This document shows positions 47,001 to 58,006 of a stretch of 64,000 nt of DNA, piece by piece; the first letter of the stretch is position 1, and each line of letters starts with the position of its first letter. A program made the position numbers and the translations under genes. Below the pieces are notes generated by a model that searched no databases, was not told the origin of the DNA, and saw nothing but the letters and a program-made list of their open reading frames with translations. Origin of the DNA: Tetranychus cinnabarinus (taxonomy: Eukaryota; Arthropoda; Arachnida; Trombidiformes; Tetranychidae). The DNA is taken from positions 2,480,001 to 2,544,000 of the forward strand of contig WHVY01000006.1 in the NCBI GenBank assembly GCA_022266195.1, given 5' to 3'.

Positions 47001-50000
47001 AAGCTAAGATGTTTTCATCTTCATCCTCATCATCATCATAAAGATGAGTTACAATCTTATTGTATTATGTCAACTTGAAGTAACTCTGATGTACTTGAAG
47101 CAACCATTAACCCTTTGTACAAAGACAATCATGTTCATCCATTATTTTAATAAAAATGAATTCAACATTTTCCCTGATAAAAGATGAAACAAAAAATATC
47201 AACAAAATTGTTGAACCACTCAATGATCAAAATATACTAAAAGTGAAGGAAAACAATATTTAAAATGTTAAATTCAAACAATTTTAGGTTAAAATTTGGG
47301 TAAAAAGTAGAAGCAGATTGAAGCATTTTGCATTTTAATCAAATCTGGTTGTTTAGGTACTGATTGAAATGAAGTGAAAACACATCAATTTAGTGTTTCT
47401 TATTTCGTTCAGAATCGATAAAAAATCTGGTTCCACTTTTCTGGTTTAATGTTATCAGTGTAAAGATTATGCTGTAAAAGTGTTCAACATCAGCAATGAC
47501 TAGTTTAAATTGAATTGTTACAAAAAGCAATCTTGAAATACATTAAGCTTAGGCCTAATATTTTCACCATCTTAACCAGTTTTCAGGGTAAAAATGGTTA
47601 TCTAATAACAATTGAATTAACATCTATTCGGTGAATTGAAATGCTTCTCAACCAATTTAGAGTTGATCAAATTTTTAAAATCCAAAGACTTTGAAGAGGA
47701 AAAGATGAGAAACCAGAAAAGGGTAAATCTCATTGAAATCTTAAACCAGTTTAAATTGATTAAATTTTAAGTTAATTAGCTTTTTTACTTCATTAATTGC
47801 ATGCACATTGTAATGAATCTTTTAAAGGAAAGTTTATAATTAATCGTTGAGCAGTTTTGTTGTTAATCATTTGTTTAATTTTGGGCTAAAATCACAAAAG
47901 CTTGTTTCCAATCCTTTCAAATGAGTTTTGCATGATTGACTTTCAATGAAATTGATTGATAATGATAACTTGAATTGTTCAAATTGTTTCATCAAAAAAG
48001 TCAGCAAAAAAAGTCAAAGGTTTGAATCAACATTTTATCATTTGATTGAATGGTTCCTAACAAAACGCAAAGCAACTGGCAAAAGTTGGCTAAACCTCAA
48101 ACCAAGATTGTAAGATAGCTCATGGATGATAAATTTTTAGGTCACATTGCATTTAATCCTCTTCAAGCATAATCTCTTAATCCTCATCATTTAATTATCA
48201 TCAGTAACAATAACCATTTTAATTAGTCCGAAATGATCAGTAATGTAATCACGTTTACCCATTATTTAACCTTTTAATTCAATGTATTCCTTCGGTCAGT
48301 CAGAGTTTCAATAAAATAGTAACCTGTTAATGGAATAGGAACAGAATCCAATGCTTTTAGGAAACTTTGGAATTGAGGAAATTCTTGAAATGATGAAAAA
48401 GATTCTATTCATTGGTAAAGTAAATTATTAATCAGGTAAACATGGATTGAAAGCTTAAAGATATTGTCATTTCATGTTTCGTTTTATACTTTTGTTTACC
48501 ATTTAATTCTTGAAATGGATTTTTCATGATAAAATGAAAATTCTTGTTCTTCTGTTTGGTGAAACTTGAATAAACTTGTAAAGGTAAAAAGTCAATATAA
48601 AAATGTGTAACAAAAATGTGTAAAAATTTATGATTGATTGTGTTTTGATTGTTAGACAATCTCAAGCAGACTGTAAACAATGTAAAAATAGTTTGGTTAA
48701 ACAACATTGAAATTGATTGAAATAGATTTGCTATGAAATTCAGTTCAATTGAAAATGCTTGTAATCGATTCAATTAATGATAAACCTTTTTTGGTTGGAT
48801 GGCGATGAAAAGTAACAATTAGATTGCAAGACAATTGACAATTAATTGAGTTTGAAACCTTGTATTTGGATTTAGTTAGACAAATTGAATTAACGGTTTT
48901 GGTCAAGATATTATTTGGGTTGTCCAGTGATTGGAAATGTCACATAAAAAGGTTATTTTAAGAGGAAATTCAATGTAAATGTTGATTATTTCAACTAATT
49001 TTCAATGTTTCGTGATTAAATAAAAGATTTAATTGTTAATTTTAGAGGTAAAATTGCTGCTATTATGATTAGGCTTTTGATTGACTTGAATGGTTGAGAC
49101 AATTTGTATTTGAATAGCTTTGAAAGTTGAAGTTAATCACTTTAATGTAAATTGATGTTGGTTATTTTTTTGTTAATCATCTAAAGCTTAAGAGATTAAT
49201 TAGCTGAATTGATTGTGAGTGATGATTGAGCAAATACGATCATTTGGGAAATCAAATTTAATTGTGAAAATGAAACTGAAACCAAGTGAGAATCAAATTG
49301 TTAACAGTTGAAGTAAAACCAGGAAAAAGCATAAAACCAATAATAAATGAATACAAAAATGGGTCAAAAGTGAACAATAAAAGGGGGTCAAAATGATCAA
49401 TTGTAGTTACAGCAATTAATTGAATGGTGAAAATGAAATAATTGAACAATTATAATCACTTTGTGGACAAATTGAGATTCACAATAAACTTGGGTTAATA
49501 TTTTATTGAAAACAGAGTAATGAGTAAAAAAAGGTTAACTGAGAAGCCAAAGATGAAGATGAATCTGATGTTGAATGACAAGGATGCAAAAATGTTGAAC
49601 ATTTTTGACAATTAAAAAGCTTGAAATTGTTAACCATCTTGATATGATGATTATGTTGACCTAATAACATGTCTTAACCTTTTACTCAATTTGGCATCAA
49701 TGTTGGCATCAAAATGTATTCAATTCTGGTTAATATGAAAATTATCTCAACATGTATTATTCAGTTTATCCCTTCATTTATCCAACCATTCAGGTTTAAC
49801 AGTTGTTTCACTTTAACGATATCAATTAATATTAGCATTTACCTTTGTTTTGCTAACATCAATTAGTATAATTAGTGATTAAACAATGAATCAGACTTCA
49901 TTTACAGATTCAAATGAACCAGATTCTTTTGCTTTCCTATTATTTTTTTGGGTTTTGTTTGGTTGTCCCTTTGGTTTTGGGTTAATAATCCTGTAAATGT

Positions 50001-53000
50001 GAACATCTTAAACCAATTTAATCAATACAATCATTTGTAACAATTGGATTGAAACAATAAGAGATGTGATAAGGATATGAGGTTAACCAGGATTATGAGA
50101 GTAACAGAGTGACAATAATTCACTTTTAGATGAAAACTCAGTAAATATGAAAATAAACATGATGATGGTGATGAGGAGGAGGAGAAGCCTTTGAGAAGTG
50201 AAAGAGATAAAATAATATTTACAATTGTTATATCAAGTTTCGTTATTCAATTCCGAGTTTCTATGGAAACTCTACTCAGAATTGCATTTTCTGTTTTTCT
50301 TTCATCCAATTTTTTGTTTCGTGTTTGCTTCAAATGTTACTGATAAAAGGGTAAACATTAAGACTGTCAAATGTTAACAAACATGAAATTATTGAAAGCC
50401 TCAAGCTATCTGCTGTTGCTTGATTAATTAATTTAAAATTCAATCTATTGATTTATCATTAAATGTGTGAGTTGACTTTAGTCAAATGAAAATCATTGAT
50501 CAAAATGATTCAGATTTTGCTTTCCTTTTCTCAAGTTGATCTTTACAAGAAACAAGAAAAGGTTGAAGGGAAAGTCAAACATTATTGATTAACAATGACA
50601 ACAGTTTGCAGTTTGAACAAATCAATCAATCAAATGATTGAAATGGTTAAATGAATATATTTTTATCTCCACAATTTGGTTTGCACTTTTCAAACAATTA
50701 GATGAAACATGGATTTGATTATATTTGTTTTGTCTGTTAAGTGAAAGTCACTGTAAACAGTTGAACAGCAAACCTAAATGGTGAACAAGAAACAGTGAAT
50801 TGCTTGAAATTATTGAACCATTAACTGAACAACATTGAAATTGTTTCAATAGCAAAACTGTGATCACAATAATAAAGTGAAAGTTAAACTCAAAGTGACT
50901 CTGATTGATGGCATTGGAATCATAAGAGGATGAAGATGAAGATGAAGATGGAGAGGATGAGATGAAGGAAAAGATAAAAGATGTTTTTATTGGGGAATCT
51001 TTTTGGTTACGGATTCAGTCGAGAATTGGATGACATTTGATGACACCAAGACAAAGATTGCTCATTATTTTTGATTAATTGATAGTTTTTTTTGCTCAGG
51101 GAATCATTTTGATTGAACTAAATGATCATTTACTCAGGTAATAACCATAGTTAATGATTTCAATTTGGATGAAAATATGATCAACAACCTTGTTATTGAA
51201 GCTGTTGTGACATGAGAGGATGCTTATGAAAATGATGTTGTTTAGTTGTTGATGAAGGGGAAGAGGAAAGTGATGATGATGATGAGGAGTTGAATTGGAT
51301 TGAAAAGCTCAGACAATCTTTCATGTTATATTTTTTGATTGGTTTCTTCACATTTGGCTTCTTGGAGCTTCACCAAGGACTTTTGTTTCATTTACTTCAA
51401 CCAATTTATTAAATGCCAACAAATAGTCTGTTAGTCACAAGGAAACGGCAAAAATTACAGAACCCAGAATGACACCTTTGAAAACAATCATGATAATAAT
51501 GGGCTATAGATAGATACAAATATTAACATTGATTTTAAAGTGAACCCAAAATTGGGAATAACAAAATCTTCCAAATCAATGTTTACCTTTTCAATTTCAA
51601 TAGTCACTGACACTGTGAACACATAAAGTATCCATTTTATCAACATTTCATTCAACCTTTTAATGCCAATCATCCGTGATCGGAATGTTTCATTCATTTT
51701 ATTCTGATTTCACTGAAAAGGAAAAGGTGAAATGCTGTAATTCCATTAAGTTCAATTTGGGTTTTAGAGAAAGCTGAATAATGATCAAGATAAATAAGGT
51801 AAGAATGAAACTATGAATTTCTGTCAACCAAAAGGGATAGAAAAAGGTTTTATGGTTATTCCTTTAGCTTTTTTTGGGTAAACTGAATCGTAGTTAACCG
51901 TTTAAATCCACATTTTTCATCTTCACTCTCATTACATTCACTTGAACAAAGAAAGGTTTGATATCACTTTAATGATAAATCATTATGGCAAAAAGGTATT
52001 CATCATTATTTTCAGATAACAAAAGGTTGAAAGCTTTTAGGATCATATAAAAATCACATGAGATGACATTTAATCATGAAAAAATGGGATTCGAGTTGTT
52101 TGAAATAATATAAGTCAGTCAAAAATGGGTAAACATTTGTTGATAAACATGTTAAACCTGGTTAACAATGAAAATATGACAAACCTTTGATTATTTTAAG
52201 ATTTTATTATATCTGGATAAAATTATGGTTATAACCATTTTCATTATTATTGATAATATCATTTGGTTTTTCATAATCATCAATTATTTATGTTTCACCC
52301 AATTCATTAAATGTTTTAAATTATTAAGATGATAATTAGTTGAACAGACCAAGTTTACCAAAATTGTATACAAATGGATGAAATATTAATTATTTATCCA
52401 TACAAAGATGGAATTGTTAGACCAGAAAAAAGGTCAGACCATTTGATTATACAGAATGAGTAAAATGTTATCTGATTAGGTGCATCAATAAAAGCAGTTG
52501 GTCAATAATTAACATTGATTACTTACCAGTCCAGGCTAACCAGTTTCTTTCAAGTTTCTCACTGTCTTCACCGGGAAAGGTTTGAAAGGCCGAGACAATG
52601 TATCCTAATGGGACGGCTCGGTCTTCTTGATCATAATTGGAACCAGGTCGGATAAGGGAAGATGCAATATCATAGAGACCATCGAAAATTCTGAGTTCAG
52701 GTGAAAGAGTATTAAAAGCTGCGGTTGGCAGTATTGGACCTGCAGTTGGATCAAAACCAGGTCCCGGGTAACCGTAAATGATGAATGGATAACGTGATTT
52801 ACGTTCAACATTGATGAGTATCTGGTTATGAAGTGATTTAAATTGTGATTTAAGTTGGTTAACTGTATGGTGAACCCATTCTGCGTGCATAAACCCGTGA
52901 GGACCACGACGAGGTAGAACGGGCAAAGAATCGGGTGAAGGGGGAAGATCAATGGGTATGTACAGGTTGGTCTCGATGAAGCTTATCCGATGTGGTGTAG

Positions 53001-53790
53001 GACCATTGGATGGATGAATTGATTGGGCTGCTTGGTTGGATGAGGAAGACGATGGTCCCATTGATGATGGAATCATTGAGACCATCGGTGGATCAGAGGG
53101 TGGTGATAGGAGAGGAGCAGCGTCCATAAAACACAAGCCTGGTGAACTTGGACTGGAGGGTAAACGAATTGAGCGAGTTGCATGGCGACCCAATTGAGGT
53201 GAAGGAGTTCCACCACGAAGGCCACTAATACCACCACCAGAGCCACCGCCAGAACCACTGCCACTTCCACCCGGGCCATAAATATCTCTAGATCTTTCAG
53301 GTGAATCGGTGGTTGAAATTGGTTGATATTTGGGTGGACCACTTCGTCTCCAGAATCTCTTGAAACTATGGTCAAAACCAGCTGATCCAGATGAACTGGT
53401 ACCTGAAATACCGGCTCGGTCATTGAAGTGGTCCAAGGCGTTTGGAGAGTGAGGCGGAGTGGCCAGGATACGACCATAGTTGGAGAAATACTCGTAATAA
53501 TCAAATGAGGTTGAAGCAGGGTTGGAGTGGTGAAGATCGAGAAAACCAGAACCTGGTTTACTGGAGGTGGATGTCTTTTTAACCCCACGACTAGAGGTTG
53601 GCGATGAGAATGAGGTTGATGCTGATGGGCCATTGAAAAAATTTCCATAAGGTTCATTAAGGTGGAACAAGAGATGAGTGTTGGTGGTGTGGGTTGATGG
53701 TGCATAGGATGTTGCTGAACTTTTCTTGGGCGCTGAGCTGCTTGATGTTGACTGTTGTTGAGAATGAAGAGATCGTTGGAGTAAATTCAT
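38007..53790 (-). CDS. Unrecognised 505-residue protein, two exons, 14-kb intron
   Basis: Exon 1 (53790-52527) encodes 421 residues and ends ERNWLAWTG at a GTAAGT donor with one leftover base. Exon 2 (38260-38007) follows a TTTAACAG acceptor with two leftover bases, so the join is in frame (glycine across the junction) and continues ATILYKQLPMSIGLRRLIFF to a Cys-rich end (CECFNLRDCHLATAC, then CC). Residues 1-290 are low complexity: Ser-rich, with a Gly/Ser run (GSGSGSGGGSGGG) and SP/TP sites. Residues about 290-505 look globular, with YPFIIYGYPGPGFDP and AFNTLSPELRIFDGLYDIAS. No family was recognised. An acceptor-like TTATAG just before the start suggests a 5' non-coding exon. The exon pairing over 14 kb is inference from phase and protein continuity. 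Confidence 0.6.
42794..42870 (+). repeat. Direct repeat flanking cathepsin pseudogene, copy 1
   Basis: Starts AACGCTCAAGGTCATTCAAG and continues to an AAGTGTAAAAA end. A close copy starts at 43652. About 90% identical by eye. Confidence 0.75.
43052..43650 (+). pseudogene. Cathepsin L-like (C1A papain family) pseudogene
   Basis: Relic of a lysosomal/secreted cysteine protease. After an acceptor at 43050-43051 the propeptide is readable: GHNERADNREHAYRLGVNQF (the HN..A and N-x-F-A-D pattern of cathepsin L proregions), broken by stops upstream. A GT-AG intron (43198-43260) is kept, so this is a copied genomic gene, not a retrocopy. Then VPATVDWRTKG (mature N-terminus), a damaged active-site stretch (WAFSAIAYLES in a shifted frame), LSEENLIECSWNYGNQGCNG and DDAFNYIKANKGI. 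It ends at about 43645, before the histidine and asparagine active-site regions. Multiple frameshifts and stops. It lies antisense to the host gene. Confidence 0.87.
43652..43730 (+). repeat. Direct repeat flanking cathepsin pseudogene, copy 2
   Basis: Second copy of the repeat at 42794-42870, immediately after the readable end of the pseudogene; offset 858 bp. Confidence 0.75.
45594..45620 (+). repeat. ATT/ATC trinucleotide microsatellite
   Basis: Run of TATTATTATCATCATTATTA units. A short GA run lies nearby at about 45764-45777. Confidence 0.7.
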
Positions 53791-55816
53791 AGCTATAATT
53801 AAACAGCAATTGTGTTCAAATCGCAATTTTCTTGGCTTTATCCTTTACAGCTGACAGAAACAAATTACCCAAAACAATTTTCAACTAAACAATTACTTTG
53901 GCATAAAGTGAGGCTTTAGGCGCAAGGGTTTAATTTTAAATGTAAATATTTCCTTTCCTTGCTTTCCTGGTTTTCAATTGTAAAAAATGACATTATCGAT
54001 GAGATTAATCATAATTGTAAGTTTACATTTGTATGTTTAAACTTGTCCATTCAATTTTCTGACCATGACTTTCAATCTAACATATTATTATATCCGAAGG
54101 AACATAAGAGTGGACTTTTTCCTTCCATTTTTTTGATCATTATTGTTACCAAGCTGAATACACTTAGTAAGGCAGCTTTGGTTAGATGTTTTACCTTGAT
54201 TGGCTTTTTTGATATCGACTTTGTTTCCAAATTGGTGGTTGCCAAAAAAAAGAGGGTTAAAATTATATGAAGCACAATATCATAATGTAAATCCAAGCTT
54301 TAAATTTGCTTAATTAGTTTGGATATCAAAGGGTGAATATAAAATGCAGCAGATAAAATAAATAGAACACACAAAGACATTCAATTAGATCACAAGTGAA
54401 GTGAATATTTCAACTGTTTGAATCCAATGGAAGTAACGCATAAAAATAGAGCAACAAAGGAAAATCAAATTGAATCAAAAGAAAAGATCAAGAAACGGAT
54501 CGAAAATTAAATCACCATTTTCAAATTGAACAAACAAAAGAGGTAATAACAATAATCCAATGTTGATTTGAGAAGCACAAATTAAGTAACGGTTGATGAG
54601 TTAAATGTTCCTGGTATTGATGAGGTTAAAGGTGCTAGTGATGGTGGCGATGGTGAAGACGATGGCAATACTTTTGATGGAACCATAACTTGTCAACTCA
54701 TTTCTTGATCTTTCATGATCAACAAAATACGATGGCTTCAACTATCAAGTTAAGTAATTTCCAACTTTTTCCCATTTTAACATGAAACTCTCATCAGACT
54801 CAAAATGTGTTCTAATTCCTGAGATGGAAAGAGAGACAAAAAAGCAGAGTGAGTTAAGAAGATAACAACGCAAATCTTCCATTTTCTGAGCAAACTCTGG
54901 GTATTTTCATCGCCTTTATTGTCCTTTTCATCATCTTCTTTTTCTGGTAAATTGAGCATTTTTTTCTAACCGCAATCAACTTTTGACTACAATTTCAAAT
55001 TAAAAAAATTGTTGAGTTGAAAGTCATGGAGCAAAGGGTTGAAGCAAAAGAAAACATTAAAAGTATTGAAATGAATTGAGGGAAATAAAATGGAGTCTTA
55101 ATCAACTTGTTCCATCTCGTGTCAACAATTTAAATCCAAGAATTATGAATCGTGTAAATATTTTCATTTCTCTAGAGATTCTTCATTTTAGTAAGACGAT
55201 TGATATTGAATTATCAATGATAATCAGTGATGATTCACCAGTGATAAATCATCACTGTACTATTTATTTTGTAGAGTTTAGATTATAATCTATTGATAAG
55301 AAATTGAAACATTCCAATTTGAAACCGATTCCGCTTCTGATTGATAGCAAAATGTATCAATATTTAATGTCTAGCTTAATGGATTATCACAGCCACAGAG
55401 TAGAGAGTAAATCTGTTATCATAACTTTTAAAGTGCATCACAATTTAGTTAACTTACACTTTTGAATAATAAATGATTTGTTTTCATACCATCATTGATA
55501 TAATTAACTCGATTTATTTTTATTCGGAAAATGAATGAAATTTATCAGATATTTCAACTTTTAAGTCAGCTTTCAATAAACATTTGAGAAAATTTTTGTT
55601 CATGTAAGATAGTAAAATTGTAAGCATTAGAGAATGAAAATTTTATGGATAAATGGAACTGAATGAAGGACTTAGTACTTTTTATAGTGCGGGGGTAAGG
55701 GATTTGACAAGAAATTTGATAATTAAACCTAGATTATGAGAAATGTTGAATTAAATCAAAGTTAAAAGTATCAAGTATAGAAAAAATAGGAATGAATAAG
55801 ATAAAGTGTGAGCTTG
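53791..55816. other. Intergenic / upstream region
   Basis: Upstream of the unrecognised gene and downstream of PIAS. A GATGGTGGCGATGGTGAAGA low-complexity stretch sits at about 54638. No gene supported. Confidence 0.45.
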
Positions 55817-57640
55817 TTATCCAGCTTCTTCCATCTCGTGTGACCTGTCATCATCGACTCTTTGAATTACTGTGGTAGGATTACCATGAATGGCGGCTTC
55901 ATTTGTATCATGGTCAAACACGTCGGGCTCACTCTGGTCAGGATTTTCACCAGCCGAGGCTGAATTTTCTCCCTCATAGCTAGGACTCCACAAATTACCG
56001 GTTTGTGTTTCAGCCTCTTTAGATATATTCATTGGCTCATCGCCATTCATTCCACCATGAAATTCATTTTCTTCCAAAGAAACTTCTGGCTCTTCAAGTT
56101 CAGGTGGAACGTCAACAGGAGACAAGGGTCCTTCCGGAGATCTGATTTCTTCTTCCGGTTCTTCATCGTCTTCACCTTCACTGATGTCATTCTCCAAATC
56201 AACAGTTCGGACTCGGAAAACTTTTTCGCGGTAAACAGGGGACCAACCTCCTTGGGAATCAAGCTCGACTGCAGTACAGGATGTGTAAGTTTTGGCAATA
56301 ATTGAATTGAATAGACCATCAACTACGATTTGATCTTCTTTTAGTTGTTTCGAGCAAATTGGACAAGACCATTCCAATTTACGACGATTAGCTCGTAGAA
56401 AAGTATTGAGATCAAAACATTCAACATGTGAACATGACGCACCTCGGACAGGAGTTTCAATCCTTTGCTTAGATATGGGATCCAACAAAGTATAAACTTT
56501 GCGAAATAGTTTGTTCATATCTGTCATAAATCTTTCATTAACGCGATGAGCAAGCTTGAAAGTTTGGTTTGGTACTAAATACCGCAAACTAACAAAAGGT
56601 AGTTCATCCTTCTTTTTTTTACAGAAAATAATCGAAAAAATATGTGGCTTAGCTTGCCCATCGAAGGAAATTCGGACTCTTTCAATACTAGCCCCTTCAG
56701 CTATGAGGTAGCGTGTGATGTCAGCGGGACCATCTAGAGGCGCATTCGGGTCTTCTTCAGTCTAGAAAAATGGTTATGGTTAAAATAAATTGAAATAGAA
56801 ATAACAGAGACTAAAATGACTTTGAAAATACTAACCGGAGCTGTGAGAGGCAAGGCGACATCATTAACGCGAATGTTCATTCCATAGTCAAAAATGTCTT
56901 CGTAACCGCCATCTTGCTTATTGAAATAAGCTAATCGCAAAAGTACACAATAGTTATCGACATTTATCTTTTTGGATTGAGTTTTGGTTAGAGGGAAACA
57001 GCACCAATCAGAGACAGCATCTGAAAGCAACAATAACGAAGTAAGTAAAAATTGACAGATTCCCTTACTTTTTGAAAAAGCTCTAAAATAATCCTTAAAA
57101 ATGCACATACCAGAATAAGTTGGTTGAATAATGACCGAAACTGGAGTATATTTGTCAGGGTTGACTGGTGTGAAAGATAGGTTGTCCTTATCGGGGTCAT
57201 AGTTGAGTCCAAACTTCACTTTCTTAACACTCAAAGGTCCTCCTTTAGCCTTGTTAGTGTGCTGTGGCGGCTCCTCAACTTCACCACTACCTCGTTTTCT
57301 TGTAGGCCGAGACATTCTATTTGATGTTCGATAATTAGTTTCACTTTCACTTTCAGAATCTACTTCGTTTAAATTACGTTTTGATCGAGTTTGCCTGAAA
57401 ATAAAAAAAAAGAGCCAAAAGATACAAACGATATATACACACACGTGATAACCACTAAAAGCCGGTTAAGGAAACAAACCTGGACGCTTGATCGATTCCT
57501 TCCAATCTTGGTAAATAAATGTAACACTCCTAAAGAAAGAGATTTTAAAGGTTAATCAATACATAGAGTTGCATTAGAGTTAAAAACAAAAATGAATTAA
57601 AGATACAAACCTGGCTCAAAAATTCATCACTATTCGACAT
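55817..57640 (-). CDS. PIAS: PIAS-type E3 SUMO ligase without SAP domain
   Basis: Nuclear E3 that transfers SUMO from Ubc9 to transcription and chromatin proteins. Five phase-matched exons: 57640-57611, 57529-57480, 57394-57111, 57020-56836, 56761-55817, 497 residues. The PINIT domain spans about residues 90-250 (TPVSVIIQPTYS, DWCCFPLT, YCVLLRLAYFN). The SP-RING at about 273-340 has zinc ligands C293, H295, C316 and C319 (GASCSHVECFD and WSCPICSKQL) and ends IVVDGLFNSI. A long acidic C-terminus follows (EGEDDEEPEEE) and may hold SUMO-interacting motifs. The N-terminus (MSNSDEFLSQECYIYLPRLE) has no SAP DNA-binding domain, unlike typical animal PIAS proteins; upstream exons could be missed but none are seen before the divergent importin gene. 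Confidence 0.94.
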
Positions 57641-58006
57641 CTTAAACCATAATAATCAACATTTGTAATCATTTCTGTTTCATTAAACAAAACATCCCGG
57701 CAATTTGTAATCTCCTATCCTTAACTGATAAAAAACTAGCGAGTTTGCTCCATCTATTGGTGGACAATAGAAAAATTTCTGTAGCATTTAGAACACAAAG
57801 CATTTTAAATAAAGCGCAATTATAATTGTTGCCTAGTGAGCATGGCTTCCTTTAAATAAGTTTCATGTTACCGGTTACATTCTTCCGTTGGTAGAGCAAA
57901 GGTTTTTTTTACCACAATTTAATCTAATAACCATCTAATAATCATCACTTAACACCATTTTGTCCTTCAGTTCTCTTAAATTGTGCCGTAATAATCTCTA
58001 TACATT
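57641..58006. promoter_or_regulatory. Shared divergent promoter, PIAS / importin-beta (inferred)
   Basis: 366 bp between divergent start codons of a SUMO ligase gene and the importin-beta gene. No specific motif was recognised. Confidence 0.35.

Larger units (their letters stand above)
38261..52526. other. 14-kb intron of the unrecognised gene
   Basis: AT-rich, mostly unique-looking sequence with short trinucleotide runs, a cathepsin L pseudogene at 43.05-43.65 kb and a pair of direct repeats around it. No further exons or live genes could be supported on either strand. Intermediate exons of the host gene cannot be excluded. Confidence 0.45.

Noticed and set aside
48432..48773. 113-codon minus frame in the 14-kb intron
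   Set aside because: AT-rich, Phe/Ile/Asn-rich composition, no motif and no convincing splice partners.
50930..50975. Acidic-repeat coding exon (GAT/GAA run)
   Set aside because: Simple trinucleotide repeat without an open frame of useful length; similar runs occur throughout the intron.
53073..53705. 210-codon alternative frame in the Ser-rich exon
   Set aside because: It is an out-of-frame reading of low-complexity sequence; the longer frame has the matching splice site and continuation.
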